Source of the DNA: Candidatus Zixiibacteriota bacterium
GTDB lineage: Bacteria > Zixibacteria > MSB-5A5 > JAUVRN01
Direction of reading: 5' to 3'
Assembly: GCA_030597645.1 (NCBI GenBank)
Contig: JAUVRN010000147.1
Location: forward strand, 1-5,803
Length of the DNA: 5,803 nucleotides
Shown here: one piece after another, positions 1 to 5,782 of the stretch
Numbering within the stretch: position 1 is the stretch's first letter
Layout: each line of letters opens with the position of its first letter
Made by a program: the position numbers and the translations under genes
The notes under the pieces: model-generated
Told to the model about the DNA's origin: nothing
The model's database searches: none
What the model saw: the letters and a program-made list of their open reading frames with translations, nothing else

Positions 1-154
1 ACGCGTAGGCCAGCCAGTCGATGTAATGCGTGGCAAACACGAGCCCGATCATGAAGGCGATCAAGCCCATACTCTCTCGAATGGTACCCCGCCGTGAGCC
101 GAAGATCATGGACACCACGAGGAGTGCCAGAAGCACGTAATCGACCCAGTTCAT
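1..154 (-). CDS. cvpA: CvpA family inner-membrane protein, 5' part only (cut by window edge)
   Basis: The first 51 codons are present and the rest lies beyond the left edge. The protein starts MNWVDYVLLALL, followed by a small polar turn (GSRRGT) and then a second hydrophobic stretch (GLIAFMIGLVFATHYI). This pattern of a first membrane helix, a short G/R-rich loop and a second helix is typical of the N-terminus of CvpA/colicin V production family proteins, integral inner-membrane proteins of poorly defined role. The ATG at 154 is preceded by an AGGAG Shine-Dalgarno at 161-165 with 6 nt spacing, which fixes the start well. The gene lies 71 bp downstream of the yqeY-like gene on the same strand, and cvpA is a known neighbour of yqeY/mutS2 in several phyla. 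The family call rests on the N-terminus only, because the C-terminal half cannot be seen. Confidence 0.72.
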   Translation of the reverse strand, partial: MNWVDYVLLALLVVSMIFGSRRGTIRESMGLIAFMIGLVFATHYIDWLAYA

Positions 155-225
155 GTCCCGCTCCTACCTGTGGGGGCGTTCGGGCTTCGGGCAGCTATCC
201 CCCCCCGGGATGGCCGCCGCCCCGT
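155..225 (-). other. Short yqeY-cvpA intergenic spacer with an 8-base G tract
   Basis: This 71-bp spacer contains a run of eight C on the plus strand (199-206; G on the transcribed strand) followed directly by GGG. It also holds the tandem CGGGC-TT-CGGGC at 181-192 and the cvpA Shine-Dalgarno at 161-165. I see no stem followed by a T-run on the transcribed strand, so there is no convincing intrinsic terminator. Read-through from yqeY into cvpA is the simplest reading. No separate promoter is recognisable. Confidence 0.45.
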
Positions 226-645
226 TCAGTGGCTGCTCGTCAACAGCGCTGTGGCGCGTGAGCGGACGCGCTCTCCGGAAGCCTGCCCTTTGAGCCGGGG
301 CATCACCAGTTTCATGACGCGGCCCACATCCCCCGGCTGAGTGACTTCCGCCTCTGCAATGGCCGCATGTAACAATTGATCCAGGCTATCGTCCGACATC
401 TCAGGCGGAAGATAGGCCTGTATCATTTCCAGCTCTCTCTGTTCCTGGCTGCGCAAATCTTCGCGACCACCCTCGGTGTACAGGGCGATCGACTCGCGAC
501 GCCTCTTGGCGGCCTTGCGCAGCACCGATTCGACCTCGTCATCGGGCAACTCCTTGCCCAGCTCTATCTTGCGATACTTGAGGTCACTGCTGACCCCGCG
601 CAGTGTCTCGACCTTGTGCTTGTCACCGGCCTTCATGGCCGCCAC
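226..645 (-). CDS. yqeY: GatB/YqeY domain protein (minimal frame from GTG; true start probably about 12 codons upstream)
   Basis: This small cytosolic protein matches the YqeY family, which is related to the C-terminal tail domain of the GatB subunit of the Asp/Glu-tRNA amidotransferase. YqeY's own role is not well established; involvement with tRNA or translation is inferred from the homology. Family-like segments in order are AAMKAGDKHKVETLR, KELPDDEVESVLRKAAKRR, ELEMIQAYLPPEMSDD and GDVGRVMKLVMPRLKGQASG, the last being the conserved C-terminal block. The nearest standard start is GTG 645, giving 139 aa. It has no Shine-Dalgarno and cuts into the conserved N-terminus. The open frame continues upstream as SLAERIQSDL, which aligns with the usual YqeY beginning (M-S-L-x-E-R-I/L), to a GGAGG at 693-697. 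A CTG at 681 or ACG at 678 would give about 150 aa, the normal family length. The family call is firm; the start is not. Confidence 0.88.
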   Translation of the reverse strand: MAAMKAGDKHKVETLRGVSSDLKYRKIELGKELPDDEVESVLRKAAKRRRESIALYTEGGREDLRSQEQRELEMIQAYLPPEMSDDSLDQLLHAAIAEAEVTQPGDVGRVMKLVMPRLKGQASGERVRSRATALLTSSH

Positions 646-692
646 GAGATCGGACTGAATTCGTTCTGCCAGGGACGTCAGAGTCCGGATGG

Positions 693-699
693 CCTCCTC
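693..699 (-). promoter_or_regulatory. Shine-Dalgarno GAGGAGG suggesting a non-standard yqeY start
   Basis: The transcribed strand reads GAGGAGG at 699-693, in the 63 bp between the rpsU stop (709-711) and GTG 645. It lies 11 nt before CTG 681 and 14 nt before ACG 678, and 2 nt before an ATC at 690. No ATG, GTG or TTG in the YqeY frame occurs between the rpsU stop and 645. The strength and placement of this site argue that translation begins well upstream of GTG 645. It could also be a chance purine run, since it encodes Glu-Glu in the open frame. Confidence 0.5.
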
Positions 700-708
700 G
701 AAAGGCCG

Positions 709-912
709 CTACCCGCGCCGCTCTTTGAGACGTATGAGGCGACGCATCTTCCTCTTGGCCGTATTCAGCTTGCGCTTGCGGCGCTCGGACGGCTTCTCGA
801 AATGCTCGTGCCGTCGAATATCGGCCAGAATGCCGTTTTTTTCACACGACTTCTTAAAGCGTCGGAGAGCCTTCTCGAAAGACTCGTCCGACGAGACCTT
901 GACCAGCGTCAA
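709..912 (-). CDS. rpsU: Small ribosomal subunit protein bS21
   Basis: This 67-aa, very basic protein is bS21, the small-subunit protein that sits near the 3' end of 16S rRNA and the anti-Shine-Dalgarno and helps initiation. The family pattern is plain: V-K-V-x-x-x-E-S-F-E-K-A-L-R-R-F-K-K at residues 4-21, SCEKNGIL at 22-29, then R-R-H-E-H-F-E-K-P-S-E-R-R-K-R-K and an Arg/Lys-rich C-terminal tail. The length is normal. The start is TTG at 912. An in-frame TGA lies only two codons further upstream (921-919), so no alternative longer start exists. An AAAGGGG Shine-Dalgarno at 923-929 gives 10 nt spacing. The gene sits 103 bp after rsmE, and its stop is in the same frame as the yqeY reading frame downstream. 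The rsmE-rpsU-yqeY order is conserved in many bacteria. Confidence 0.95.
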   Translation of the reverse strand: MTLVKVSSDESFEKALRRFKKSCEKNGILADIRRHEHFEKPSERRKRKLNTAKRKMRRLIRLKERRG

Positions 913-1015
913 ATTGAATCAACCCCTTTCAGACGCTTGCGATACGGTGAACGCTTCCCGGATTACAATCCAATGTTCCGGGCAACGAAACAGGATACGG
1001 CTAATGCACTGAATG
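913..1015 (-). promoter_or_regulatory. rsmE-rpsU intergenic region, possible rpsU leader or promoter
   Basis: At 103 bp this is the second longest gap between the recognised genes. On the transcribed strand it carries an inverted repeat (CCCGGA at 982-977 with TCCGGG at 962-957, 14-nt loop) and, inside it, the near-palindrome GGATTGTAATCC (971-960), which includes a -10-like TGTAAT. I find no good -35 at 16-18 nt spacing, so a sigma-70-type promoter is only a weak suggestion. The hairpin is not followed by a T-run and so is not a standard terminator. The region also holds the rpsU Shine-Dalgarno (923-929). A leader structure or operator acting on rpsU is possible but unproven. Confidence 0.3.
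957..982. repeat. Inverted repeat (6-bp arms, 14-nt loop) upstream of rpsU
   Basis: On the plus strand CCCGGA at 957-962 pairs with TCCGGG at 977-982. An overlapping imperfect palindrome, GGATT-AC-AATCC, spans 960-971. The two symmetries are mutually exclusive as RNA stems. The inner one could only act as a DNA operator half-site pair, because a 2-nt loop is too tight. The repeat lies about 45-70 nt before the rpsU start codon. Confidence 0.45.
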
Positions 1016-1759
1016 TCAAGCGATTTCACCCTGTCCGGACGATCCCGGAGTCGTGGTCCCTGTCTGGAAACAGGTCACCAGAGGCACCAGGATGGCCACC
1101 GCAGCGGTCTCTGTCCGGAGCCGGCGGGTTCCCAGGCTGACCGGTCGAAAGCCATTCTGCAGCAAAGATTTGCGCTCATCCGGCGAGAATCCGATGTCGG
1201 GTCCCACGGCTACCACCACGTGATCGACCTTCGGGACAGGTGAAGGCATGCCCCGACCGGATGCATCTGCCAGAAGCCGCAGCGCATTACCTGGAAGATC
1301 GGCCAGGATCGCGTCCAGGGGCGCCGGAGCGTGAATATCCGGGATTCTGCCCCGCCGACACTGTTTGGCGGCGCTGCGGGCCATTCGCTCCCAGCGCTTG
1401 ATCCGGCCGGGCCCCACATGCCGTCGGCCCTTGATCGGGTGTACGGTTGCAACGCCGAGTTCAGTGGCCTTTTCGATCAGCCAGTCCATCCGAGAGACCA
1501 GGGTCAGCCCACAGACGAGCGTAATCTCGAGGGGCGGCTCGTTGTGGGCAGGGCATTCCGAGACGATCGTACCGACGGCCGTACGCGACCCTGTCTTTTC
1601 CAACTGGACGCCGAAGAGGATGCCCGAACCGTCGATGCACCAGATGATGTCGCCCTTTTTGTGCCTCATGACCCGCACCGCATGATGGGTGTCTTCCGGG
1701 GCCAATTCGAACCGCTCCAGGATCCTGCTTCCGAAAAAGAACGTGGCCGGCTCGCTCAC
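1016..1759 (-). CDS. rsmE: 16S rRNA (uracil1498-N3)-methyltransferase RsmE
   Basis: RsmE belongs to the SPOUT (knotted) methyltransferases and methylates N3 of U1498 in 16S rRNA using S-adenosylmethionine. The 247-aa protein shows the expected order: an N-terminal PUA-like domain with HHAVRVMRHKKGD (residues 25-37), the MDWLIEKATELGV block (91-103), ERMARSAAKQCRRGRIP (124-140), and the C-terminal knot with VAVGPDIGFSPDE (183-195) and SLGTRRLRTETA (208-219). The GTG at 1759 is chosen because homology begins exactly there (SEPATFFF) and a GGAG (1766-1769) lies 6 nt upstream. The frame stays open to 1855, but that extension resembles nothing in the family. The usual GPEGG motif reads GPDIG, and LGPRILR reads LGTRRLR, so cofactor-binding loops deviate from consensus. 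The small ORF upstream ends 1 nt before this start, suggesting coupled translation. Confidence 0.93.
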   Translation of the reverse strand: MSEPATFFFGSRILERFELAPEDTHHAVRVMRHKKGDIIWCIDGSGILFGVQLEKTGSRTAVGTIVSECPAHNEPPLEITLVCGLTLVSRMDWLIEKATELGVATVHPIKGRRHVGPGRIKRWERMARSAAKQCRRGRIPDIHAPAPLDAILADLPGNALRLLADASGRGMPSPVPKVDHVVVAVGPDIGFSPDERKSLLQNGFRPVSLGTRRLRTETAAVAILVPLVTCFQTGTTTPGSSGQGEIA

Positions 1760-1760
1760 C

Positions 1761-1952
1761 TCAGGCTCCGATCCCGTGGCGGCGCAGCCGATCCGACGCC
1801 GAGCCGGCGCGCTCTTCCATATCGAGCAGTCCGACGTCCTCCAGTGCTCCGGCAAAGAGATCTACCACATCGACCGGCAGATCGAAATCAGCATACGTGC
1901 ATGCACGGTCGGCGGTGGATCGCACGGGCGCGGTTGATCGGGATGGTCTCAC
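1761..1952 (-). CDS. Small unidentified ORF in the usual prmA position (possible prmA relic)
   Basis: A 63-codon frame runs from GTG 1952 to TGA at 1763-1761, filling most of the 209-bp gap between dnaJ and rsmE. The first 20 or so residues (MRPSRSTAPVRSTADRAC) are Arg/Ser/Thr-rich and look non-coding. The second half (LPVDVVDLFAGALEDVGLL, then DMEERAG) looks like a genuine acidic amphipathic segment. GTG 1952 has no Shine-Dalgarno. The stop overlaps the rsmE ribosome-binding region, which would fit translational coupling. In many bacteria prmA (about 300 aa) occupies this slot, and the LF-x-GAL-x-x-x-GL-x-x-x-EER-x-G flavour faintly recalls PrmA segments, but I cannot assign it. It may be a relic, a real short protein, or a chance frame. 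Confidence 0.3.
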   Translation of the reverse strand: MRPSRSTAPVRSTADRACTYADFDLPVDVVDLFAGALEDVGLLDMEERAGSASDRLRRHGIGA

Positions 1953-1968
1953 GGTGTGATGGCGGGGC

Positions 1969-3120
1969 TCATACGCCGAGCGTCTGCCTGAGCGTGTCGA
2001 AAAAGGTGCGGTCGGTACGCGGTGGCTTGAGACCTTCCGACCGACCGAGCTCCTCGAAGAGCTTGCGCTGCCCGGCGCTTATTTTGCCCGGTATCCAGAC
2101 CGTGACTTTGACCAGGAGGTCCCCGCGACCACGACTGTTCAGGTGTGGAATTCCCCTGCCGCCGATCTTGAAGATCTTGTCGGATTGCGTACCCGCGGGA
2201 ATACGCAGCGATGTGGTGCCTTCGAGCGTCGCTACGGTTACCTCATCGCCCAACACCGCCTGCGTGACCGAAAGCGGCAGTTCGTACACGATATGGTCGT
2301 GATGACGAACGAAGAGGTCGTGCTTCTTTTCTTCGATCACGACGATTACATCGCCCGAGGGTCCGCCCCGGGGACCGGCGTTGCCGGCTCCCCGAATCGG
2401 GATGTAGTTGCCACCCGAGACACCGGCAGGGACTTTGACCGTGAGTGTCGTACTGCCCCGCACGCGGCCTTCGCCCGAACAGGTTTCGCAGGGTGTGGCA
2501 ATGATCTCGCCCTCCCCGTTGCACTGAGGACACCCGGTGACGTTCACAAACTGACCGAGAATGCTCCGTGAGACCTGCCGGATTTCGCCGGCCCCGCCGC
2601 AGGTCGGACACGAACTGCGACCCGCGCCCGATGCGGCGCCCGAGCCACCGCACTCTTCACACGACGTCAATTTGTTGAGCTTGATCTTCTTCTCGACGCC
2701 CGCGGCGATCTCCTCCAGCGTCAGCGGCAGCCGCACCTGAAGATCCTGCCCCCGGTGCATCCGCTGTCCGCGGCCGCGCCGGCCGCCGAACAGATCGTCG
2801 AAGTCCCCGAAACCACCGAAGTCGCGCATGAAGGCGCGTAGCGCGTCGGACAAATCGAACCCGCCAAATCCGCCGGCACCCGGTCCGGCACCCTGGCCGA
2901 AGGCCGCATGGCCGAACTGATCGTAGCGCCTTCGCTTGGCAGGATCCTTCAGTGCCTCGTACGCTTCCGTCGCTTCCTTGAAACTCTCTTCGGCCTGATG
3001 ATCGCCGGGGTTCTTGTCCGGATGATACTGCACCGCCAGTCTGCGATACGCCTTCTTGATCTCATCATCCGACGCGTCGCGGCCTACACCCAGCACCTCG
3101 TAGTAATCGCGCTTCGTCAT
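1969..3120 (-). CDS. dnaJ: Chaperone protein DnaJ (type I Hsp40)
   Basis: DnaJ delivers unfolded clients to DnaK and stimulates its ATPase. At 383 aa it is a full-length type I protein. The J domain spans about residues 4-70 with the essential HPD at 33-35 (QYHPDKNPG) and ends in RRYDQFGH. A Gly/Phe-rich linker follows (about 72-118), interrupted by a helical DLSDALRAFMRDFGG segment. All four zinc-binding CxxCxGxG motifs are intact: CEECGGSG (154), CPTCGGAG (171), CPQCNGEG (197) and CETCSGEG (211). Two beta-rich client-binding domains and the dimerisation tail follow, with VPAGVSGGNYIPIRGAGNAG, IPAGTQSDKIFKIGGRG and GDLLVKVTVWIP. The ATG at 3120 begins the canonical MTKRDYYEVLGV and has GGTGA at 3125-3129, 4 nt upstream. 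It lies 49 bp after dnaK and is surely in the same operon. Confidence 0.98.
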   Translation of the reverse strand: MTKRDYYEVLGVGRDASDDEIKKAYRRLAVQYHPDKNPGDHQAEESFKEATEAYEALKDPAKRRRYDQFGHAAFGQGAGPGAGGFGGFDLSDALRAFMRDFGGFGDFDDLFGGRRGRGQRMHRGQDLQVRLPLTLEEIAAGVEKKIKLNKLTSCEECGGSGAASGAGRSSCPTCGGAGEIRQVSRSILGQFVNVTGCPQCNGEGEIIATPCETCSGEGRVRGSTTLTVKVPAGVSGGNYIPIRGAGNAGPRGGPSGDVIVVIEEKKHDLFVRHHDHIVYELPLSVTQAVLGDEVTVATLEGTTSLRIPAGTQSDKIFKIGGRGIPHLNSRGRGDLLVKVTVWIPGKISAGQRKLFEELGRSEGLKPPRTDRTFFDTLRQTLGV

Positions 3121-3139
3121 CGCTTCACCGGGGTTCTGT

Positions 3140-3155
3140 CAGGTCTGTACACCTG
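3140..3155. repeat. Small hairpin in the dnaK-dnaJ gap
   Basis: The plus strand reads CAGGT-CTGTAC-ACCTG, a 5-bp stem with a 6-nt loop, in the 49-bp spacer between the dnaK stop and the dnaJ start. There is no T-run after it, so it is not a classical terminator. It could be a weak attenuator or an mRNA-processing or stability element setting the dnaK:dnaJ ratio, or it could be chance. Confidence 0.3.
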
Positions 3156-3169
3156 CCCGGTCTGGACCT

Positions 3170-5098
3170 TCACGTTGTCTTCTTGTCCTCGTCGACGACT
3201 TCATAGTCGGCTTCCACGGCCCCGCCGCCTCCGGTAGTACCCGCCGTCTCCTCGGTCGGCTGCTCCGACGGTGGCGCTTCCGAGGCGCCCCCCTGGCTCT
3301 GGGCCTGCTTGTACATCTCCTCGGCCAGCTTGTGGGACGCAGAGTTGACCTCTTCGAGAGCCTGATCTATGGCCGCCTTGTCGGTGCCGCTCTGCACCGC
3401 TTTCAGCTTTTCAAGGGCGGCCTCTATCGCCGCCCGGTCCTCGGTCGACACCTTGTCGCCGTGATCCTTGAGTGTCTTCTCCGTCTGGTAGGTGACCTGG
3501 TCCGCGCGGTTCTTGGCATCGATGAGCTCGTGGGCCTGACGGTCTTCGTCGGCGTGCTCCTCCGCGTCCGTCACCATGCGGTCGACTTCTTTTTCCGACA
3601 GGCCCGAACTCGACTGGACCTTGATCTTCTGCTCCTTGCCCGTGCCGAGATCCTTGGCCGACACGTGCATGATGCCGTTGGCATCGATGTCAAACGTCAC
3701 CTCGATCTGTGGCATGCCCCGGGGTGCCGCCGGAATGTCCGTCAGATCGAAGCGTGCCAGGGTGCGGTTGTGGATCGCCATTTCGCGCTCACCCTGCAGC
3801 ACATGTACCGTCACCGCAGGTTGATTGTCTGCGGCCGTGGAGAACACCTGCGACTTCTTTGACGGTATAGTCGTGTTGCGGTCAATCAGCTTGGTCATGA
3901 CCCCGCCCAACGTCTCGATGCCCAGGGAGAGCGGTGTGACATCCAGCAGCAAAACGTCCTTCACTTCGCCCGCCAGCACACCACCCTGTATGGCCGCCCC
4001 GATGGCAACGACTTCGTCGGGATTGACACCCCGGTGCGGATCGCGACCGAAGAACTCCTTGACGACCTCCTGTACGCGGGGCACCCGGGTCATGCCGCCG
4101 ACGAGAATGGCCTCGTGGATGTCCGACGGCGACAGACTGGCATCCGCCAGCGCCTGCCTGCACGGTTTCAGCGTCCGCTCGATCAGGTCGTCCACGAGCT
4201 GCTCAAAACGTGCCCTCGTCAGGGTCAGGTCGAGGTGCTTGGGTCCGGACTGATCCGCCGTAACGAAGGGGAGGTTGATGTTGGTCTGGGTCGTCGACGA
4301 CAGCTCGATCTTGGCTTTTTCCGCCGCTTCTTTGAGCCGCTGCAATGCCATGCGGTCCTTACGGAGATCGATCCCCTGGTCTTTCAGAAACTCCGCGGCC
4401 ATCCAGTCGATGATCCGTTGATCGAAATCGTCGCCGCCAAGGTGCGTGTCCCCGTTGGTTGATCGAACTTCGACGACGCCATCACCCAGCTCCAGAATCG
4501 AGATGTCGAACGTGCCGCCACCCAGATCGAACACGGCGATCTTCTCGTCCTTTTTCTTGTCGAGTCCGTAGGCCAGCGCGGCCGCGGTCGGTTCGTTGAT
4601 GATGCGCAGCACATCCAGGCCGGCGATACGCCCCGCATCCTTGGTCGCCTGTCGCTGACTGTCGTTGAAGTACGCAGGTACGGTCACGACCGCCTGCGTT
4701 ACCTCCTGGCCGAGATAGTCCTCCGCCACCTGCTTCATGAGTTGCAGGATCATGGCGGAGATTTCCGGTGGCGCATACTCCTTGTCGCCAATCTTCACAC
4801 GGCAGTCGTCCGTGGGATCCCCCACCACCTGGTACGGAACGAGTTTCTCTTCTTCGGTGACTTCGCTGTGGCGGCGGCCCATGAAACGCTTGATAGAGAA
4901 TATCGTCTGCTCGGGATTGGTAATGGCCTGACGCTTGGCCACCTGCCCTACCAGGCGTTGGCCGTCCCTGGTGAACGCGACCACCGACGGGGTCGTCCGG
5001 GCCCCTTCCTTGTTGGGGATGACGACCGTTTCCTGACCCTCCATCACGGCGACGCAAGAGTTGGTGGTTCCCAGATCTATTCCTATGACTTTGCCCAT
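3170..5098 (-). CDS. dnaK: Molecular chaperone DnaK (Hsp70)
   Basis: This is the ATP-driven cytosolic Hsp70 chaperone, which works with DnaJ and the nucleotide exchange factor GrpE. The 642-aa length is normal. The nucleotide-binding domain (about 1-380) carries GIDLGTTNSCVAVMEG (6-21), NKEGARTTPSVVAF (29-42), VTVPAYFNDSQRQATKDAG (138-156), IINEPTAAALAYGLD (166-180), FDLGGGTFDISIL (190-202) and ILVGGMTRVPRVQ (331-343). The hydrophobic interdomain linker is VKDVLLLDVTPLSLG (379-393). The substrate-binding beta domain includes QVFSTAADNQPAVTVHVLQG and FDIDANGIMHVSAKDLGTGK. A helical lid follows, then a Gly/Glu/Thr-rich tail ending DYEVVDEDKKTT, similar to the acidic tails of other DnaKs. The ATG at 5098 has GAGG (5105-5108) 6 nt upstream and starts the canonical MGKVIGIDLGTTNS. 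It lies 19 bp after grpE. No frameshift or missing key motif is seen. Confidence 0.99.
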   Translation of the reverse strand: MGKVIGIDLGTTNSCVAVMEGQETVVIPNKEGARTTPSVVAFTRDGQRLVGQVAKRQAITNPEQTIFSIKRFMGRRHSEVTEEEKLVPYQVVGDPTDDCRVKIGDKEYAPPEISAMILQLMKQVAEDYLGQEVTQAVVTVPAYFNDSQRQATKDAGRIAGLDVLRIINEPTAAALAYGLDKKKDEKIAVFDLGGGTFDISILELGDGVVEVRSTNGDTHLGGDDFDQRIIDWMAAEFLKDQGIDLRKDRMALQRLKEAAEKAKIELSSTTQTNINLPFVTADQSGPKHLDLTLTRARFEQLVDDLIERTLKPCRQALADASLSPSDIHEAILVGGMTRVPRVQEVVKEFFGRDPHRGVNPDEVVAIGAAIQGGVLAGEVKDVLLLDVTPLSLGIETLGGVMTKLIDRNTTIPSKKSQVFSTAADNQPAVTVHVLQGEREMAIHNRTLARFDLTDIPAAPRGMPQIEVTFDIDANGIMHVSAKDLGTGKEQKIKVQSSSGLSEKEVDRMVTDAEEHADEDRQAHELIDAKNRADQVTYQTEKTLKDHGDKVSTEDRAAIEAALEKLKAVQSGTDKAAIDQALEEVNSASHKLAEEMYKQAQSQGGASEAPPSEQPTEETAGTTGGGGAVEADYEVVDEDKKTT

Positions 5099-5117
5099 AA
5101 CATACCTCGTTCCCTGT

Positions 5118-5759
5118 TCACGCTGTTGATGATGCGTCCTGGTCCTGCCCTGCGCCGTCCGGCGTGATACCGCGACTCACCGCCACCTGGGCGGGTCGCA
5201 GCACCCGGTCGTGCAGCCGATAGCCGCGCCGGATCACCTGGCACACGAGCCCTTCGTCGTAGTCCCCGGACTCGACGTGCAGAAGAGCATCGTGTACGGC
5301 CGGGTCGAAAGGCCCACCCAGCGCGGGAATCTCGGACACGTCCTGTCGCTGCAGCATCACGTTGACCTGATCATAGATCATCTGGATGCCGCGCGCGTAC
5401 GCGTCGTCCTCGTGTTCTGCCGCCAGGGCACGCTCGAAGTTGTCGACGATGTCGAGTAGATCGAGCAGCAGATCGGCGTTGGCGCTCTGAACCCGGGCCC
5501 GCCACTCCCGTGCGGTGCGTTTCTTGTAATTGTCGAACTCAGCCAGCAGGCGTACGTAGCGATCCTGGAGTTCCGAAAACTCGTCGATCTCCGGCGGTGT
5601 CGAGGCGTTCGGCAGCTCTTCGCCGACTTCCGCGTCCGCCGCAATCTCCGGCTCGACGTCCGCCTCGCTGTGGGCCGTGCCCATGTGCACGGTTTCCTCC
5701 TGTTCGGGCACGGGCTCTTTCGACTTCCCTGTCCCTGATGTGGCCTTGCGTGCGCTCAT
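5118..5759 (-). CDS. grpE: Nucleotide exchange factor GrpE
   Basis: GrpE is the homodimeric co-chaperone that releases ADP from DnaK. From ATG 5759 it is 213 aa. Residues 1-60 are a low-complexity, Glu/Ala/Ser-rich, probably disordered arm. A long helix follows with YVRLLAEFDNYKKRTAREW (68-86), LLLDLLDIVDNFERALAAEH (97-116) and GIQMIYDQV (124-132). The C-terminal beta domain has ALGGPFDPAVHDALLHVES (146-164) and the family signature VIRRGYRLHDRVLRPAQVAVS (175-195). The start is uncertain. ATG 5759 has only a weak upstream purine signal, while an AGGAGG at 5696-5701 sits 5 nt before an in-frame GTG at 5690 (residue 24) and 11 nt before ATG 5684 (residue 26), giving 190 or 188 aa, also normal for GrpE. 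The gene is followed after 19 bp by dnaK. Confidence 0.96.
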   Translation of the reverse strand: MSARKATSGTGKSKEPVPEQEETVHMGTAHSEADVEPEIAADAEVGEELPNASTPPEIDEFSELQDRYVRLLAEFDNYKKRTAREWRARVQSANADLLLDLLDIVDNFERALAAEHEDDAYARGIQMIYDQVNVMLQRQDVSEIPALGGPFDPAVHDALLHVESGDYDEGLVCQVIRRGYRLHDRVLRPAQVAVSRGITPDGAGQDQDASSTA

Positions 5760-5772
5760 ATGCGGGATACTG

Positions 5773-5782
5773 GAGCTAGCTC
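5773..5782. repeat. Perfect 10-bp palindrome GAGCTAGCTC upstream of grpE
   Basis: The self-complementary GAGCTAGCTC lies 14-23 bp before the grpE ATG and contains the TAG that would end the upstream frame. It is too short and of the wrong sequence to be a CIRCE element (TTAGCACTC-N9-GAGTGCTAA). It may be coincidental or a minor operator or cleavage site. Confidence 0.3.

Noticed and set aside
155..225. Intrinsic terminator after yqeY
   Set aside because: GC-rich partial stems exist, but there is no T-run on the transcribed strand, and cvpA follows closely with its own ribosome-binding site.
376..1140. A 254-codon open frame on the plus strand
   Set aside because: It is antisense to yqeY, rpsU and the end of rsmE, with no ribosome-binding site or recognisable family. 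It is a shadow frame.
1760..1855. N-terminal extension of RsmE to an ATG at 1855
   Set aside because: The extra 32 residues have no RsmE-like character, and a good GGAG lies 6 nt before GTG 1759, exactly where the family homology begins.
1331..2302. A 323-codon open frame on the plus strand
   Set aside because: It lies antisense to rsmE and dnaJ, both of which have clear family motifs. Its translation is rich in Arg/Pro with no recognisable domain, as expected for an antisense shadow in GC-rich DNA.
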